DNA from: an uncultured Erysipelotrichaceae bacterium | Lineage (GTDB): Bacteria > Bacillota_I > Bacilli_A > RF39 > UBA660 | Direction: 5' to 3' | NCBI GenBank assembly: GCA_902766545.1 | Contig: CACXEC010000025.1 | Span: 1-5,390, forward strand | Length of the DNA stretch: 5,390 nt | In this document: piece by piece, positions 1-5,257 of the stretch | Layout of the letters: each line of letters starts with the position of its first letter | Position numbering within the stretch: the stretch's first letter is position 1 | The notes under the pieces: model-generated | The model's database searches: none | Told to the model about the DNA's origin: nothing | The model's input: only the letters and a program-made list of their open reading frames with translations | Translations under genes and position numbers: made by a program

Positions 1-144
1 AATTAACTCATTATTTAAATCATCAATTTCTTTTTTTAAATTTTTATTTTCTTTTGAATCATTATCATTTAATTTAAAAGGAATAATAGTATGATTATAT
101 ATATTACTCAAATTTTGAAATCTTCTTGTGTGTTTTTTATTCAT
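1..144 (-). CDS. Hypothetical protein, N-terminal 48 codons (runs off the left edge)
   Basis: A minus-strand frame is open from ATG at 144 down to base 1 and beyond. I do not recognise the protein. Its start is basic (MNKKHTRRFQNLSNIYNH). Residues about 27-47 are rich in Lys, Asp, Glu, Asn and Leu with a heptad-like pattern (KENKNLKKEIDDLNNEL), suggesting the beginning of a coiled coil. There is no signal peptide or membrane segment in the visible part. A second in-frame ATG at 168 would add eight residues (MNFYYNFY). Neither start has a visible Shine-Dalgarno site. A perfect TATAAT box at 156-151 sits so close to ATG 144 that the mRNA could begin at the start codon. The gene is divergent from the LysM gene. 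I prefer this strand because its translation is charged and protein-like, whereas the plus strand here gives only Phe/Ser-rich antisense-looking peptides. Confidence 0.5.
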   Translation of the reverse strand, partial: MNKKHTRRFQNLSNIYNHTIIPFKLNDNDSKENKNLKKEIDDLNNELI

Positions 145-150
145 ATAAAA

Positions 151-156
151 ATTATA
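151..156 (-). promoter_or_regulatory. Possible -10 box (TATAAT) of the left divergent gene
   Basis: On the minus strand TATAAT occupies 156-151. Six bases separate it from ATG 144, so a normally placed start point (about 7 nt downstream) would fall on the A of the ATG, giving a leaderless mRNA. No convincing -35 box is seen at 16-18 bp (ATAAGT at 17 bp), and there is no extended TG. In DNA this AT-rich, TATAAT can occur by chance, so the call is weak. Confidence 0.25.
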
Positions 157-230
157 GTAGAAATTCATTAAATACTTATACAAAAGAAACAAAAAAAATA
201 ATCTCAAATTATGAAGCAATTAGTATTGAA

Positions 231-632
231 ATGAATAGTAATATTTGTTCTGCCGTACCCTTAGAAGATCCTTATTTTGCTGTTGGAGGAACTGATTTAT
301 ATATTTTTAAAAAAACATATAAAGAAAAAAAAGAAGAAAATCAAATAGATTCTGATTTAGTTATAGAAGAACATTCGTTTGATGGATATGATGAATTTAA
401 AATAGAAGAAGAAAAAGAATCGCAAGCCATTAATAAAAATATGATTATTAATAATACAAGTCCAGAAAATACATATGTGAAATATCATGTTCATACGGTT
501 ACGATGGAAGATACAATTGAAAATATTTGTAGTAAATATGGAGTTAATATAAATACTTTAAAAAAATATAATACTTTTGATAATTTAGAATTAAATATGA
601 AATTATTAATTCCAGAAAATGAAGAATCTTAG
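231..632 (+). CDS. LysM-domain protein, SpoVID-like C-terminus (probable spore-envelope protein; 5' end uncertain)
   Basis: Read from ATG 231, the protein has 133 residues. About 45 acidic/basic low-complexity residues (KKTYKEKKEE, then FKIEEEKESQ) form a linker, and a LysM module fills the last 45 residues (YHVHTVTMEDTIENICSKYG to LLIPENEES). LysM modules bind peptidoglycan-type glycans. This one is closest in feel to the C-terminal LysM of SpoVID, the Bacillus protein that helps the coat encase the forespore. The next gene is YsxE-like, matching the Bacillus spoVID-ysxE order. It is far shorter than SpoVID: the large N-terminal domain is missing. The frame is open back to 90 with no upstream ATG, only a TTG at 126 without a ribosome binding site; that start would overlap the divergent gene. 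ATG 231 also lacks a good site. The last 14 nt overlap the next start. The LysM is secure; the sporulation role is inference from context. Confidence 0.7.
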   Translation: MNSNICSAVPLEDPYFAVGGTDLYIFKKTYKEKKEENQIDSDLVIEEHSFDGYDEFKIEEEKESQAINKNMIINNTSPENTYVKYHVHTVTMEDTIENICSKYGVNINTLKKYNTFDNLELNMKLLIPENEES

Positions 633-1479
633 GGAAATATTTAATCCAAATAAAATTACACTATCGGGGAAAGCTACTATTGTTGATACATCAACAGGTA
701 AATACGTAATAAAAGAGCACGATAAAGATTTAGAGTCATTATTTAATTATCTAGATAATCGTTCATTTACAAACCATCCCAAAATAATTGATAAAATTGA
801 TAATAATTACGTATATGAATATGTTGACGAAAATAAAACACCTATAAATCAAAAAGCTAGCGATATGGCATCACTACTTGCATCTCTTCATTATAAAACA
901 ACATATTTTACCAATATTGAAAAGGATAATATCAAAGAAATATATGAAAATATATTAGATAATATATTATATTTTGAAAACTATTATAATAACTTGTTTA
1001 ATGAAATAGAAAAAGAAGAATACATGCGCCCATCATATTACTTACTTATTAAAAATCGAGCTAAAGTCGCTTCATTAATTGGTTTTCTAAAAGAAAATAT
1101 TGAAAAATGGTATCAAGATATGATTAATAATGATAAAGTAAGAGTAGTATATAATCATAATAATTTAAGCATCAATCATTATAGAAATAATAATTTTATA
1201 AGCTGGGATAATTATAAAATAGATAGTCCCATTCTAGACTTAATAAACGTATATCATAACGATTTTAATAAATACGACTATGAAACATTTCTAAATAAAT
1301 ATTTAAAAGAATTTAGTTTAACCAAAGAGGAAAAAAGACTATTCTTTACTGTTATTTCAATTCCTAAAACTACATACTTTACTGATAACGAAATGGATAA
1401 TACAATTATGATTGGGAAATTTATAGATTATATTAATAATACAGAAAGATTAATAAGGCCACATTATCCTATAGATTAA
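619..1479 (+). CDS. ysxE: CotS/YsxE-family spore-coat-associated kinase-like protein
   Basis: The protein has 286 residues, slightly below the usual 330 or so for CotS/YsxE. It shows an aminoglycoside-phosphotransferase-like fold: an N-lobe strand with a candidate ATP-binding lysine (YVIK, K32), a hinge-like EYVDE (67-71), and a C-lobe loop at 180-187 where a kinase would have HGDLHxxN. Here that loop reads HNNLSINH, so the catalytic Asp is Asn182. The metal-binding DF(D/E) is replaced by SWD (196-198), while the following SPILDL (203-208) fits the family. It is therefore likely a pseudokinase acting as a structural or regulatory coat protein; CotS and YsxE are coat-associated in Bacillus. 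The start overlaps the LysM gene by 14 nt with only a weak AGAAA upstream, suggesting translational coupling. The 3' end overlaps the opposing small gene by 30 nt. Family placement rests on motifs and gene order rather than close identity. Confidence 0.65.
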   Translation: MKNLREIFNPNKITLSGKATIVDTSTGKYVIKEHDKDLESLFNYLDNRSFTNHPKIIDKIDNNYVYEYVDENKTPINQKASDMASLLASLHYKTTYFTNIEKDNIKEIYENILDNILYFENYYNNLFNEIEKEEYMRPSYYLLIKNRAKVASLIGFLKENIEKWYQDMINNDKVRVVYNHNNLSINHYRNNNFISWDNYKIDSPILDLINVYHNDFNKYDYETFLNKYLKEFSLTKEEKRLFFTVISIPKTTYFTDNEMDNTIMIGKFIDYINNTERLIRPHYPID

Positions 1480-1638
1480 GTAAAATAGTATAACTATTTC
1501 TAAAAGAAGGATAAAAATATGCCATCTAAAAGGAAATATAAAAGTTAAAATAACTTGATAGCATATTAAAAAGCATAGAATTATTACCCATATGAAATTT
1601 CCAAAATTCTTAAAAGGATTATTTGGCCCATGGCACAT
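1450..1638 (-). CDS. Small two-helix membrane protein, unknown function (62 aa)
   Basis: I do not recognise this protein. A polar N-terminus (MCHGPNNPFKNFGN) precedes two hydrophobic stretches, about residues 15-35 (FIWVIILCFLICYQVILTFIF) split by PFRW from residues 40-58 (IFILLLEIVILFYLIYRIM). This predicts a two-helix hairpin in the cytoplasmic membrane. The ATG at 1638 is chosen because AGGTGAT (1649-1643) lies four bases before it, at ideal spacing; the in-frame GTG at 1647 lies within that ribosome binding site and is not the start. A TTGTCA-18-TAAAAT promoter precedes it. The gene converges on the YsxE-like gene and overlaps its last 30 bases. Support comes from start signals plus composition; antisense hydrophobic frames do arise by chance, so it is not certain. 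Confidence 0.6.
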   Translation of the reverse strand: MCHGPNNPFKNFGNFIWVIILCFLICYQVILTFIFPFRWHIFILLLEIVILFYLIYRIMWPY

Positions 1639-1642
1639 ATTA

Positions 1643-1649
1643 ATCACCT
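1643..1649 (-). promoter_or_regulatory. Ribosome binding site of the small membrane-protein gene
   Basis: AGGTGAT on the minus strand matches the AGGAGGTGAT complement of the 16S rRNA tail. It ends four bases before ATG 1638. It decides the start in favour of this ATG over the GTG at 1647, and it is the main evidence that the small frame is translated. Confidence 0.6.
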
Positions 1650-1654
1650 ATAAT

Positions 1655-1684
1655 ATTTTATGACAAAGAATTATTAAATGACAA
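1655..1684 (-). promoter_or_regulatory. Candidate sigma-A promoter of the small membrane-protein gene
   Basis: The minus strand has TTGTCA (1684-1679; 5/6 to TTGACA), an 18-bp spacer, and TAAAAT (1660-1655; 5/6 to TATAAT). A normally placed start point near 1648 would fall within the AGGTGAT site, so the true start may lie a few bases upstream. There is no extended -10 TG. Confidence 0.45.
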
Positions 1685-1686
1685 AG
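1660..1686. repeat. Two direct copies of ATGACAAAG, period 18 bp
   Basis: ATGACAAAG occurs at 1660-1668 and again at 1678-1686. On the minus strand one copy contains the -35 box of the small gene and the other ends at its -10 box. It could be a pair of protein-binding sites over that promoter, or a chance repeat in AT-rich DNA. The second copy also runs two bases into the first arm of the terminator hairpin. Confidence 0.5.
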
Positions 1687-1711
1687 CTTAAAGTTAATTT
1701 AAGCTCTTTTT
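1685..1711 (+). terminator. Rho-independent terminator after the LysM/YsxE-like gene pair
   Basis: A perfect 8-bp stem, AGCTTAAA (1685-1692) with TTTAAGCT (1698-1705), closes a GTTAA loop and is followed by C and five T (1706-1711). The stem is AT-rich, so of moderate strength. It points along the plus strand. No better terminator lies between the YsxE-like stop (1479) and here, so the pair's mRNA would carry about 230 nt of 3' untranslated RNA. On the minus strand only TTTG follows the stem, so it is probably one-directional. Confidence 0.75.
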
Positions 1712-1712
1712 A

Positions 1713-1741
1713 TGGACTAAAAAATGTATTTTTGATAGAAT
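1713..1741 (+). promoter_or_regulatory. Sigma-A promoter of lepA, extended -10
   Basis: TGGACT (1713-1718; 4/6 to TTGACA), a 17-bp spacer, and TAGAAT (1736-1741; 5/6 to TATAAT) preceded by the extended-10 TGA (1733-1735). It begins one base after the terminator's T run. The start point should be near 1748, leaving a leader of about 15 nt that holds little more than the ribosome binding site. Confidence 0.6.
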
Positions 1742-1750
1742 TATTCTTAT

Positions 1751-1759
1751 GGAAGTGAT
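1751..1759 (+). promoter_or_regulatory. Ribosome binding site of lepA
   Basis: GGAAGTGAT differs by one base from the full GGAGGTGAT complement of the 16S rRNA tail. It ends three bases before ATG 1763, fixing the lepA start. Confidence 0.75.
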
Positions 1760-1762
1760 TTT

Positions 1763-3538
1763 ATGGATCATATTAGAAACTTTTGCATTATTGCACATAT
1801 TGATCATGGTAAAAGTACTTTAGCTGATCGTATACTAGAAAAAACTGGTGCTTTAGATAAAAGAGAAATGAAAGATCAAGTTCTAGATAGTATGGATTTA
1901 GAGCGTGAAAGAGGAATTACAATTAAATTAAATGCTGTTGAGTTAAATTATAAGGGATATACGCTTCACTTAATAGATACACCTGGTCATGTTGATTTTA
2001 GTTATGAAGTGTCTAGAAGTTTAGCTGCTTGTGATGGAGCTTTGCTAGTAATAGATGCTGCTCAAGGAATTGAAGCTCAAACCCTTGCAAATCTTTATTT
2101 AGCATTAAACTCTGATTTAACTATAATTCCGGTTATTAATAAAATAGATCTTCCTAATGCTGATATTCCTAAAGTAAAGAAAGAAATAATTGATGTTTTA
2201 GGTTTTAAAGAAGATGAAATAGTCTTATGTTCCGGTAAAACAGGAGAAGGAATTGATAATTTATTAGATGCTATTGTTAGTCGTATTAATCCTCCTAAAA
2301 AAATGGAAGATAATAAAACAAGAGGCCTAATTTTTGATTCATATTTTGATGCTTATCGTGGCGTTATAGCGTCTGTTGCAATTAAAAGTGGAGAAATTAA
2401 AAAAGGTGATACTCTTATAATGATGAGTACTGGAGCTGAATATCAAGTTATTGAACTAGGAGTAAATACACCCAAAGAAAAATTAGTAGATAAATTATCA
2501 TCAGGATCAGTTGGTTGGATATCAGCTAGTATTAAAACAATTGATACTGTAAGAGTGGGAGATACTATTACAACTAAAGAAAATAAAGCAGATAATCCTT
2601 TAGATGGATATAAACCTATGAAACCAATGGTGTATAGTGGAATATACCCAATTGAACCAAATAAATACGAAGCACTAAAAGAATCTCTTGAAAAACTAAA
2701 ATTAAATGACGCCTCACTTGTTTTTGAACCTGAAACATCTGAAGCCTTAGGGTTTGGATTTAGATGTGGATTTTTAGGACTTTTACATATGGATATTATT
2801 GAAGAGAGAATTAGAAGAGAATTTAATATCGATATTATTGCAACAAGCCCATCAGTTATCTATGAAGTAAGATTAACTAATGGGGAAACAATCTATATTG
2901 ATAACCCTTGTGAAATGCCAGATAAAGTTAAAATAAACGATATATTAGAGCCGTATGTCAAAGCAAGTATATTTGTTCCAAGTGAATATATTGGGCCAAT
3001 TATGGAACTATGCCAAGAAAAAAGAGGCATATATATTACTACTGAATATATCGATTTAAAAAGAGTAAATATTATTTATGAATTGCCACTTGCCGAAATA
3101 GTATATGACTTTTTTGATAAATTAAAAAGTTATACCAAAGGATACGCATCATTTGACTATGAATTATCAGAATATAAAGTTAGTAATCTAGTAAAAATGG
3201 ATATCTTAATTAATGGTGAAGTAGTAGATGCTTTAAGCTTAATAGTTCATAAAGATAATGCATATCATAGAGGCATGCAAATAACTAAATCGCTACGTTC
3301 ACTTATTCCAAGACAATTATTTGAAGTTCCAATTCAAGCATCAATTGGTTCAAAGATAATCGCTAGAGAAACCATTAGCGCTATGCGCAAAAATGTTCTA
3401 GCTAAATGCTATGGTGGCGATGTTACTAGAAAAAGAAAGCTTTTAGAAAAACAAAAAGAAGGAAAGAAAAGAATGAAAATGGTAGGTTCTGTAGAAGTTC
3501 CACCAGAAGCATTCTTAGTCGTTTTAAGTAATGAATAG
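1763..3538 (+). CDS. lepA: Elongation factor 4 (LepA), ribosome back-translocating GTPase
   Basis: LepA binds the ribosome with GTP, can move tRNAs back by one step, and is linked to stalled translation and 30S assembly; it acts in the cytoplasm or at the membrane. The 591 residues match the usual 595-600. Seen in order: G1 AHIDHGKST (11-19), switch I RERGITIK (48-55), G3 DTPGH (72-76), G4 NKID (126-129), G5 SGKTG (157-161; SAKTG is more usual), an EF-Tu-like domain II (about 180-270), the LepA-typical stretch around EALGFGFRCGFLGLLHMD, an EF-G-like domain V, and the basic LepA-specific C-terminus (RKRKLLEKQKEGKKRMK, then VEVPPEAF). Nothing is missing. It has its own promoter and strong ribosome binding site, and its stop overlaps the start of tag by 8 nt. 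Upstream is a terminator, so it heads the lepA-tag-hemW group. Confidence 0.97.
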   Translation: MDHIRNFCIIAHIDHGKSTLADRILEKTGALDKREMKDQVLDSMDLERERGITIKLNAVELNYKGYTLHLIDTPGHVDFSYEVSRSLAACDGALLVIDAAQGIEAQTLANLYLALNSDLTIIPVINKIDLPNADIPKVKKEIIDVLGFKEDEIVLCSGKTGEGIDNLLDAIVSRINPPKKMEDNKTRGLIFDSYFDAYRGVIASVAIKSGEIKKGDTLIMMSTGAEYQVIELGVNTPKEKLVDKLSSGSVGWISASIKTIDTVRVGDTITTKENKADNPLDGYKPMKPMVYSGIYPIEPNKYEALKESLEKLKLNDASLVFEPETSEALGFGFRCGFLGLLHMDIIEERIRREFNIDIIATSPSVIYEVRLTNGETIYIDNPCEMPDKVKINDILEPYVKASIFVPSEYIGPIMELCQEKRGIYITTEYIDLKRVNIIYELPLAEIVYDFFDKLKSYTKGYASFDYELSEYKVSNLVKMDILINGEVVDALSLIVHKDNAYHRGMQITKSLRSLIPRQLFEVPIQASIGSKIIARETISAMRKNVLAKCYGGDVTRKRKLLEKQKEGKKRMKMVGSVEVPPEAFLVVLSNE

Positions 3539-4073
3539 ATGTAAATGGGTAAAAGAAAGCAATCCTTTATATATTAAGTATCATGATAAGGAATGGGGAA
3601 TTCCTTCTTTTTCTGATAATTATTTATTTGAAATGCTACTTTTAGAAAGCTTTCAAGCAGGATTATCTTGGGAATGTATTTTAAATAAGAGAAAAGACTT
3701 TGAAAAAGCATTTGATAATTTTGATTACCATAAAATTGCCAATTATGATAATAAGAAAATAAATGTATTAATGAGTAATTCCAAAATTATTCGAAACAAG
3801 TTGAAGATTCAAGCAGCAATAATTAACGCCAAAGTATTTATTAAGATACAGAGCGAATATGGTTCATTTAGTAATTACATCTGGCATTTTACAGATAATA
3901 AAATTATAAAAAATATGAATGATGTTTTTTTACCAACATCAACACTTTCTGATCAAATAAGTGCAGATTTAAAAAAGCGAGGCATGAAGTTTGTCGGAAG
4001 CACAATAATATATTCATACTTACAAGCCATTGGAATTATTAACGATCATGAACTAAATTGTTCATTTTATTAA
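3531..4073 (+). CDS. tag: DNA-3-methyladenine glycosylase I (Tag)
   Basis: Tag removes 3-methyladenine from alkylated DNA as the first step of base-excision repair. The 180 residues are close to the 187 of the E. coli enzyme and the alignment is evident end to end: MNRCKWV at the start, YHDKEWG (17-23), ESFQAGLSW (39-47), the KKRGMKFVG block, and NDHELNC near the end. The zinc-holding set of the family is present as C4, H18, H173 and C177, and the active-site Glu is E39 with W47 in the base pocket. The ATG lies inside the last codons of lepA (8-nt overlap) with only a weak site upstream (TTTTAAGTA), so translation is probably coupled to lepA. In Bacillus subtilis, to my knowledge, lepA is followed directly by hemW, so tag is an insertion into that pair here. 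Its link with LepA is transcriptional; no shared function is known. Confidence 0.95.
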   Translation: MNRCKWVKESNPLYIKYHDKEWGIPSFSDNYLFEMLLLESFQAGLSWECILNKRKDFEKAFDNFDYHKIANYDNKKINVLMSNSKIIRNKLKIQAAIINAKVFIKIQSEYGSFSNYIWHFTDNKIIKNMNDVFLPTSTLSDQISADLKKRGMKFVGSTIIYSYLQAIGIINDHELNCSFY

Positions 4074-4086
4074 AATATGATAAAAT
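4058..4086 (+). promoter_or_regulatory. Candidate extended -10 promoter of hemW
   Basis: TTGTTC (4058-4063; 3/6 to TTGACA), a 17-bp spacer, and TAAAAT (4081-4086; 5/6) preceded by TATGA, a TRTGn extended -10. The -35 half lies in the end of tag. A start near 4093 leaves about 14 nt of leader, enough to keep AGGTG (4096-4100) but perhaps not all of GAGG (4091-4094). hemW may also be read from the lepA promoter. Confidence 0.4.
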
Positions 4087-4106
4087 ACTTGAGGTAGGTG
4101 TAGTTT

Positions 4107-5189
4107 ATGAATCATGTATACATTCATATACCTTTTTGTAGAAAAATTTGTTCTTACTGTGATTTTTGTAAGATTTTTTATGATGAAAATCACGCTGATG
4201 ATTATCTAGATGCTCTCGAAAAAGAAATTAAAGATTTTTATATGGGCGAAGAGATTAATACCATCTATATTGGCGGGGGAACTCCGTCTGTATTAAATTA
4301 TCGAGAACTTGAAAGATTATTTAATATAATAAATAGTTTTAAAAGAGATGTTAACTGTGAATTTACTTTTGAATGTAATCCAGAAGATATTAATGATGTG
4401 TTATTAAATATTTTATCATCAAATGGTGTAAATAGGATAAGTATAGGTATAGAATCATTTAACAAAGAAAAATTGAATCTAATGGAAAGAAGATCATCTT
4501 ATGAAGATATTAAAGCCAAAATGAATTTAATAAGATATTATGGTATTAATAATATCAATCTAGATTTAATGTACGCTCTTCCAAACGAAGATTTAGATAT
4601 TTTAAAAAATGATCTTAAACAATTTATTAAATTAGCGCCTGAACACATTAGTACATATTCACTTATAATTGAAGAACATACAAAACTAAATAATGAAAAT
4701 ATTAAAAATATTGATGAGGATTTAGATGCTAAAATGTACGATTATATTTGTAAAAAAAAAAAAAAAAAAGGATATAATCACTATGAAGTATCAAACTTTG
4801 CATTAAATGGCAAAGAATCAGCCCATAATTTAGCATACTGGAATAATGAAGAATATTATGGCTTTGGATTAGGAGCTGCCGGATATATGAACGGGTTTAG
4901 ATATGAAAATACTAGAAATCTTAGTGATTATTTAAAAGGTAATTATCGATCAAATGAAGCTCTTTTATCTAAACAAGAAATAATGGAATACGAAGTAATG
5001 CTAGGATTAAGAAAATTAAAAGGCATTAATTTACAAGAATTTTTTGATAAATACGAAATAAATATTCAAGATGCTTTTCCTGTTAAACCCTTAATTAGAA
5101 ATAAAGAACTTATCTATAAAAACGGATATTTATTTATCAATCCGGAAAAAATCTATGTTATGAATGAAATATTAAGTAAAATGATATAA
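4107..5189 (+). CDS. hemW: Radical SAM heme chaperone HemW (HemN-like)
   Basis: HemW is a radical-SAM family protein that binds heme and passes it to target proteins; it was long annotated as oxygen-independent coproporphyrinogen III oxidase, from which it differs. At 360 residues it is near the usual 375-380. Seen: YIHIPFC with the iron-sulfur cluster motif C11-x3-C15-x2-C18 (another Cys at 21), the SAM-binding GGGTPS (56-61), the strand ISIGIES (111-117), DLMYALP (153-159), HYEVSNFA (225-232) and HNLAYW (240-245), the conserved HNxxYW motif implicated in heme binding by HemW, followed by GFGLGAAGY. Ribosome binding site GAGG/AGGTG (4091-4100) precedes the ATG by 6-12 nt. Residues 216-221 are six lysines from an unbroken run of 18 A. 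The spacing from MYDY to GYNHYEVSN still fits the family as I remember it, so the frame looks intact. The lepA-hemW linkage is as in Bacillus. Confidence 0.93.
   Translation: MNHVYIHIPFCRKICSYCDFCKIFYDENHADDYLDALEKEIKDFYMGEEINTIYIGGGTPSVLNYRELERLFNIINSFKRDVNCEFTFECNPEDINDVLLNILSSNGVNRISIGIESFNKEKLNLMERRSSYEDIKAKMNLIRYYGINNINLDLMYALPNEDLDILKNDLKQFIKLAPEHISTYSLIIEEHTKLNNENIKNIDEDLDAKMYDYICKKKKKKGYNHYEVSNFALNGKESAHNLAYWNNEEYYGFGLGAAGYMNGFRYENTRNLSDYLKGNYRSNEALLSKQEIMEYEVMLGLRKLKGINLQEFFDKYEINIQDAFPVKPLIRNKELIYKNGYLFINPEKIYVMNEILSKMI
4752..4769 (+). repeat. Uninterrupted run of 18 A within hemW
   Basis: Eighteen A form exactly six AAA codons (Lys216-Lys221) and end in the slippery sequence AAAAAAG. 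Gain of one A would give Arg-Ile-stop (223 residues); loss of one A would give a stop after 232 residues. Both would remove the HNxxYW C-terminal part while keeping the radical-SAM core. The count as given keeps the frame. Confidence 0.95.
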
Positions 5190-5200
5190 TTAATTAGGAC

Positions 5201-5228
5201 TTGAAAAAAAAGACCAATGTGATAAAAT
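5201..5228 (+). promoter_or_regulatory. Sigma-A promoter of the right-edge secreted-protein gene
   Basis: TTGAAA (5201-5206; 5/6), a 16-bp spacer, and TAAAAT (5223-5228; 5/6) preceded by TGTGA, a TRTGn extended -10. A start near 5235 leaves about 23 nt of leader containing AAGAGG. No terminator hairpin separates it from hemW, so read-through from hemW is also possible. Confidence 0.6.
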
Positions 5229-5257
5229 AAATTATAGTAAAAGAGGTTGTTAAATAG

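Noticed and set aside
77..171. AAAGGA ribosome-binding-like site followed by ATG 91 and a 26-codon plus-strand frame
   Set aside because: The frame is very short, unrelated to the LysM frame, and lies antisense to the more protein-like left-edge gene. It is kept only as a possible clue to the missing 5' end of the LysM gene.
177..184. TATACAAA resembling the -10 (CATACAnT) of sigma-E sporulation promoters upstream of the LysM gene
   Set aside because: No matching -35 (ATATT-like) lies 13-15 bp upstream, and such A/T strings are frequent here.
949..968. Perfect 9-bp inverted repeat around GA inside the YsxE-like gene
   Set aside because: It is pure A/T in the arms and arises from the repeated coding words NILDNIL; there is no sign of a regulatory or mobile origin.
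1483..1499. AAATAGT/ACTATTT hairpin just after the YsxE-like stop, as a terminator
   Set aside because: There is no T run after it on either strand and the stem has a single G-C pair. The hairpin at 1685-1711 is far better.
1504..1548. AAGAAGGAT followed by ATG 1519 and a nine-residue plus-strand peptide
   Set aside because: The site is the complement of Leu/Ile/Glu codons of the opposing membrane-protein gene and the peptide is too short to support as a gene.
1645..1647. GTG as the start of the small membrane-protein gene (65 residues)
   Set aside because: The GTG lies inside the AGGTGAT ribosome binding site, which is correctly spaced for ATG 1638.
4064..4086. TTTTAT/ATAAAA inverted repeat after tag as a terminator
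   Set aside because: It has no G-C pairs and no following T run, and it overlaps the hemW -10 region.
126..5189. Mycoplasma-type code (TGA as tryptophan), suggested by the AT-rich genome and the absence of TGA stops among the visible genes
   Set aside because: All tryptophans in the recognised proteins are TGG, and lepA, tag and hemW read through at family length with no in-frame TGA. Too few stops are visible to infer TGA avoidance.
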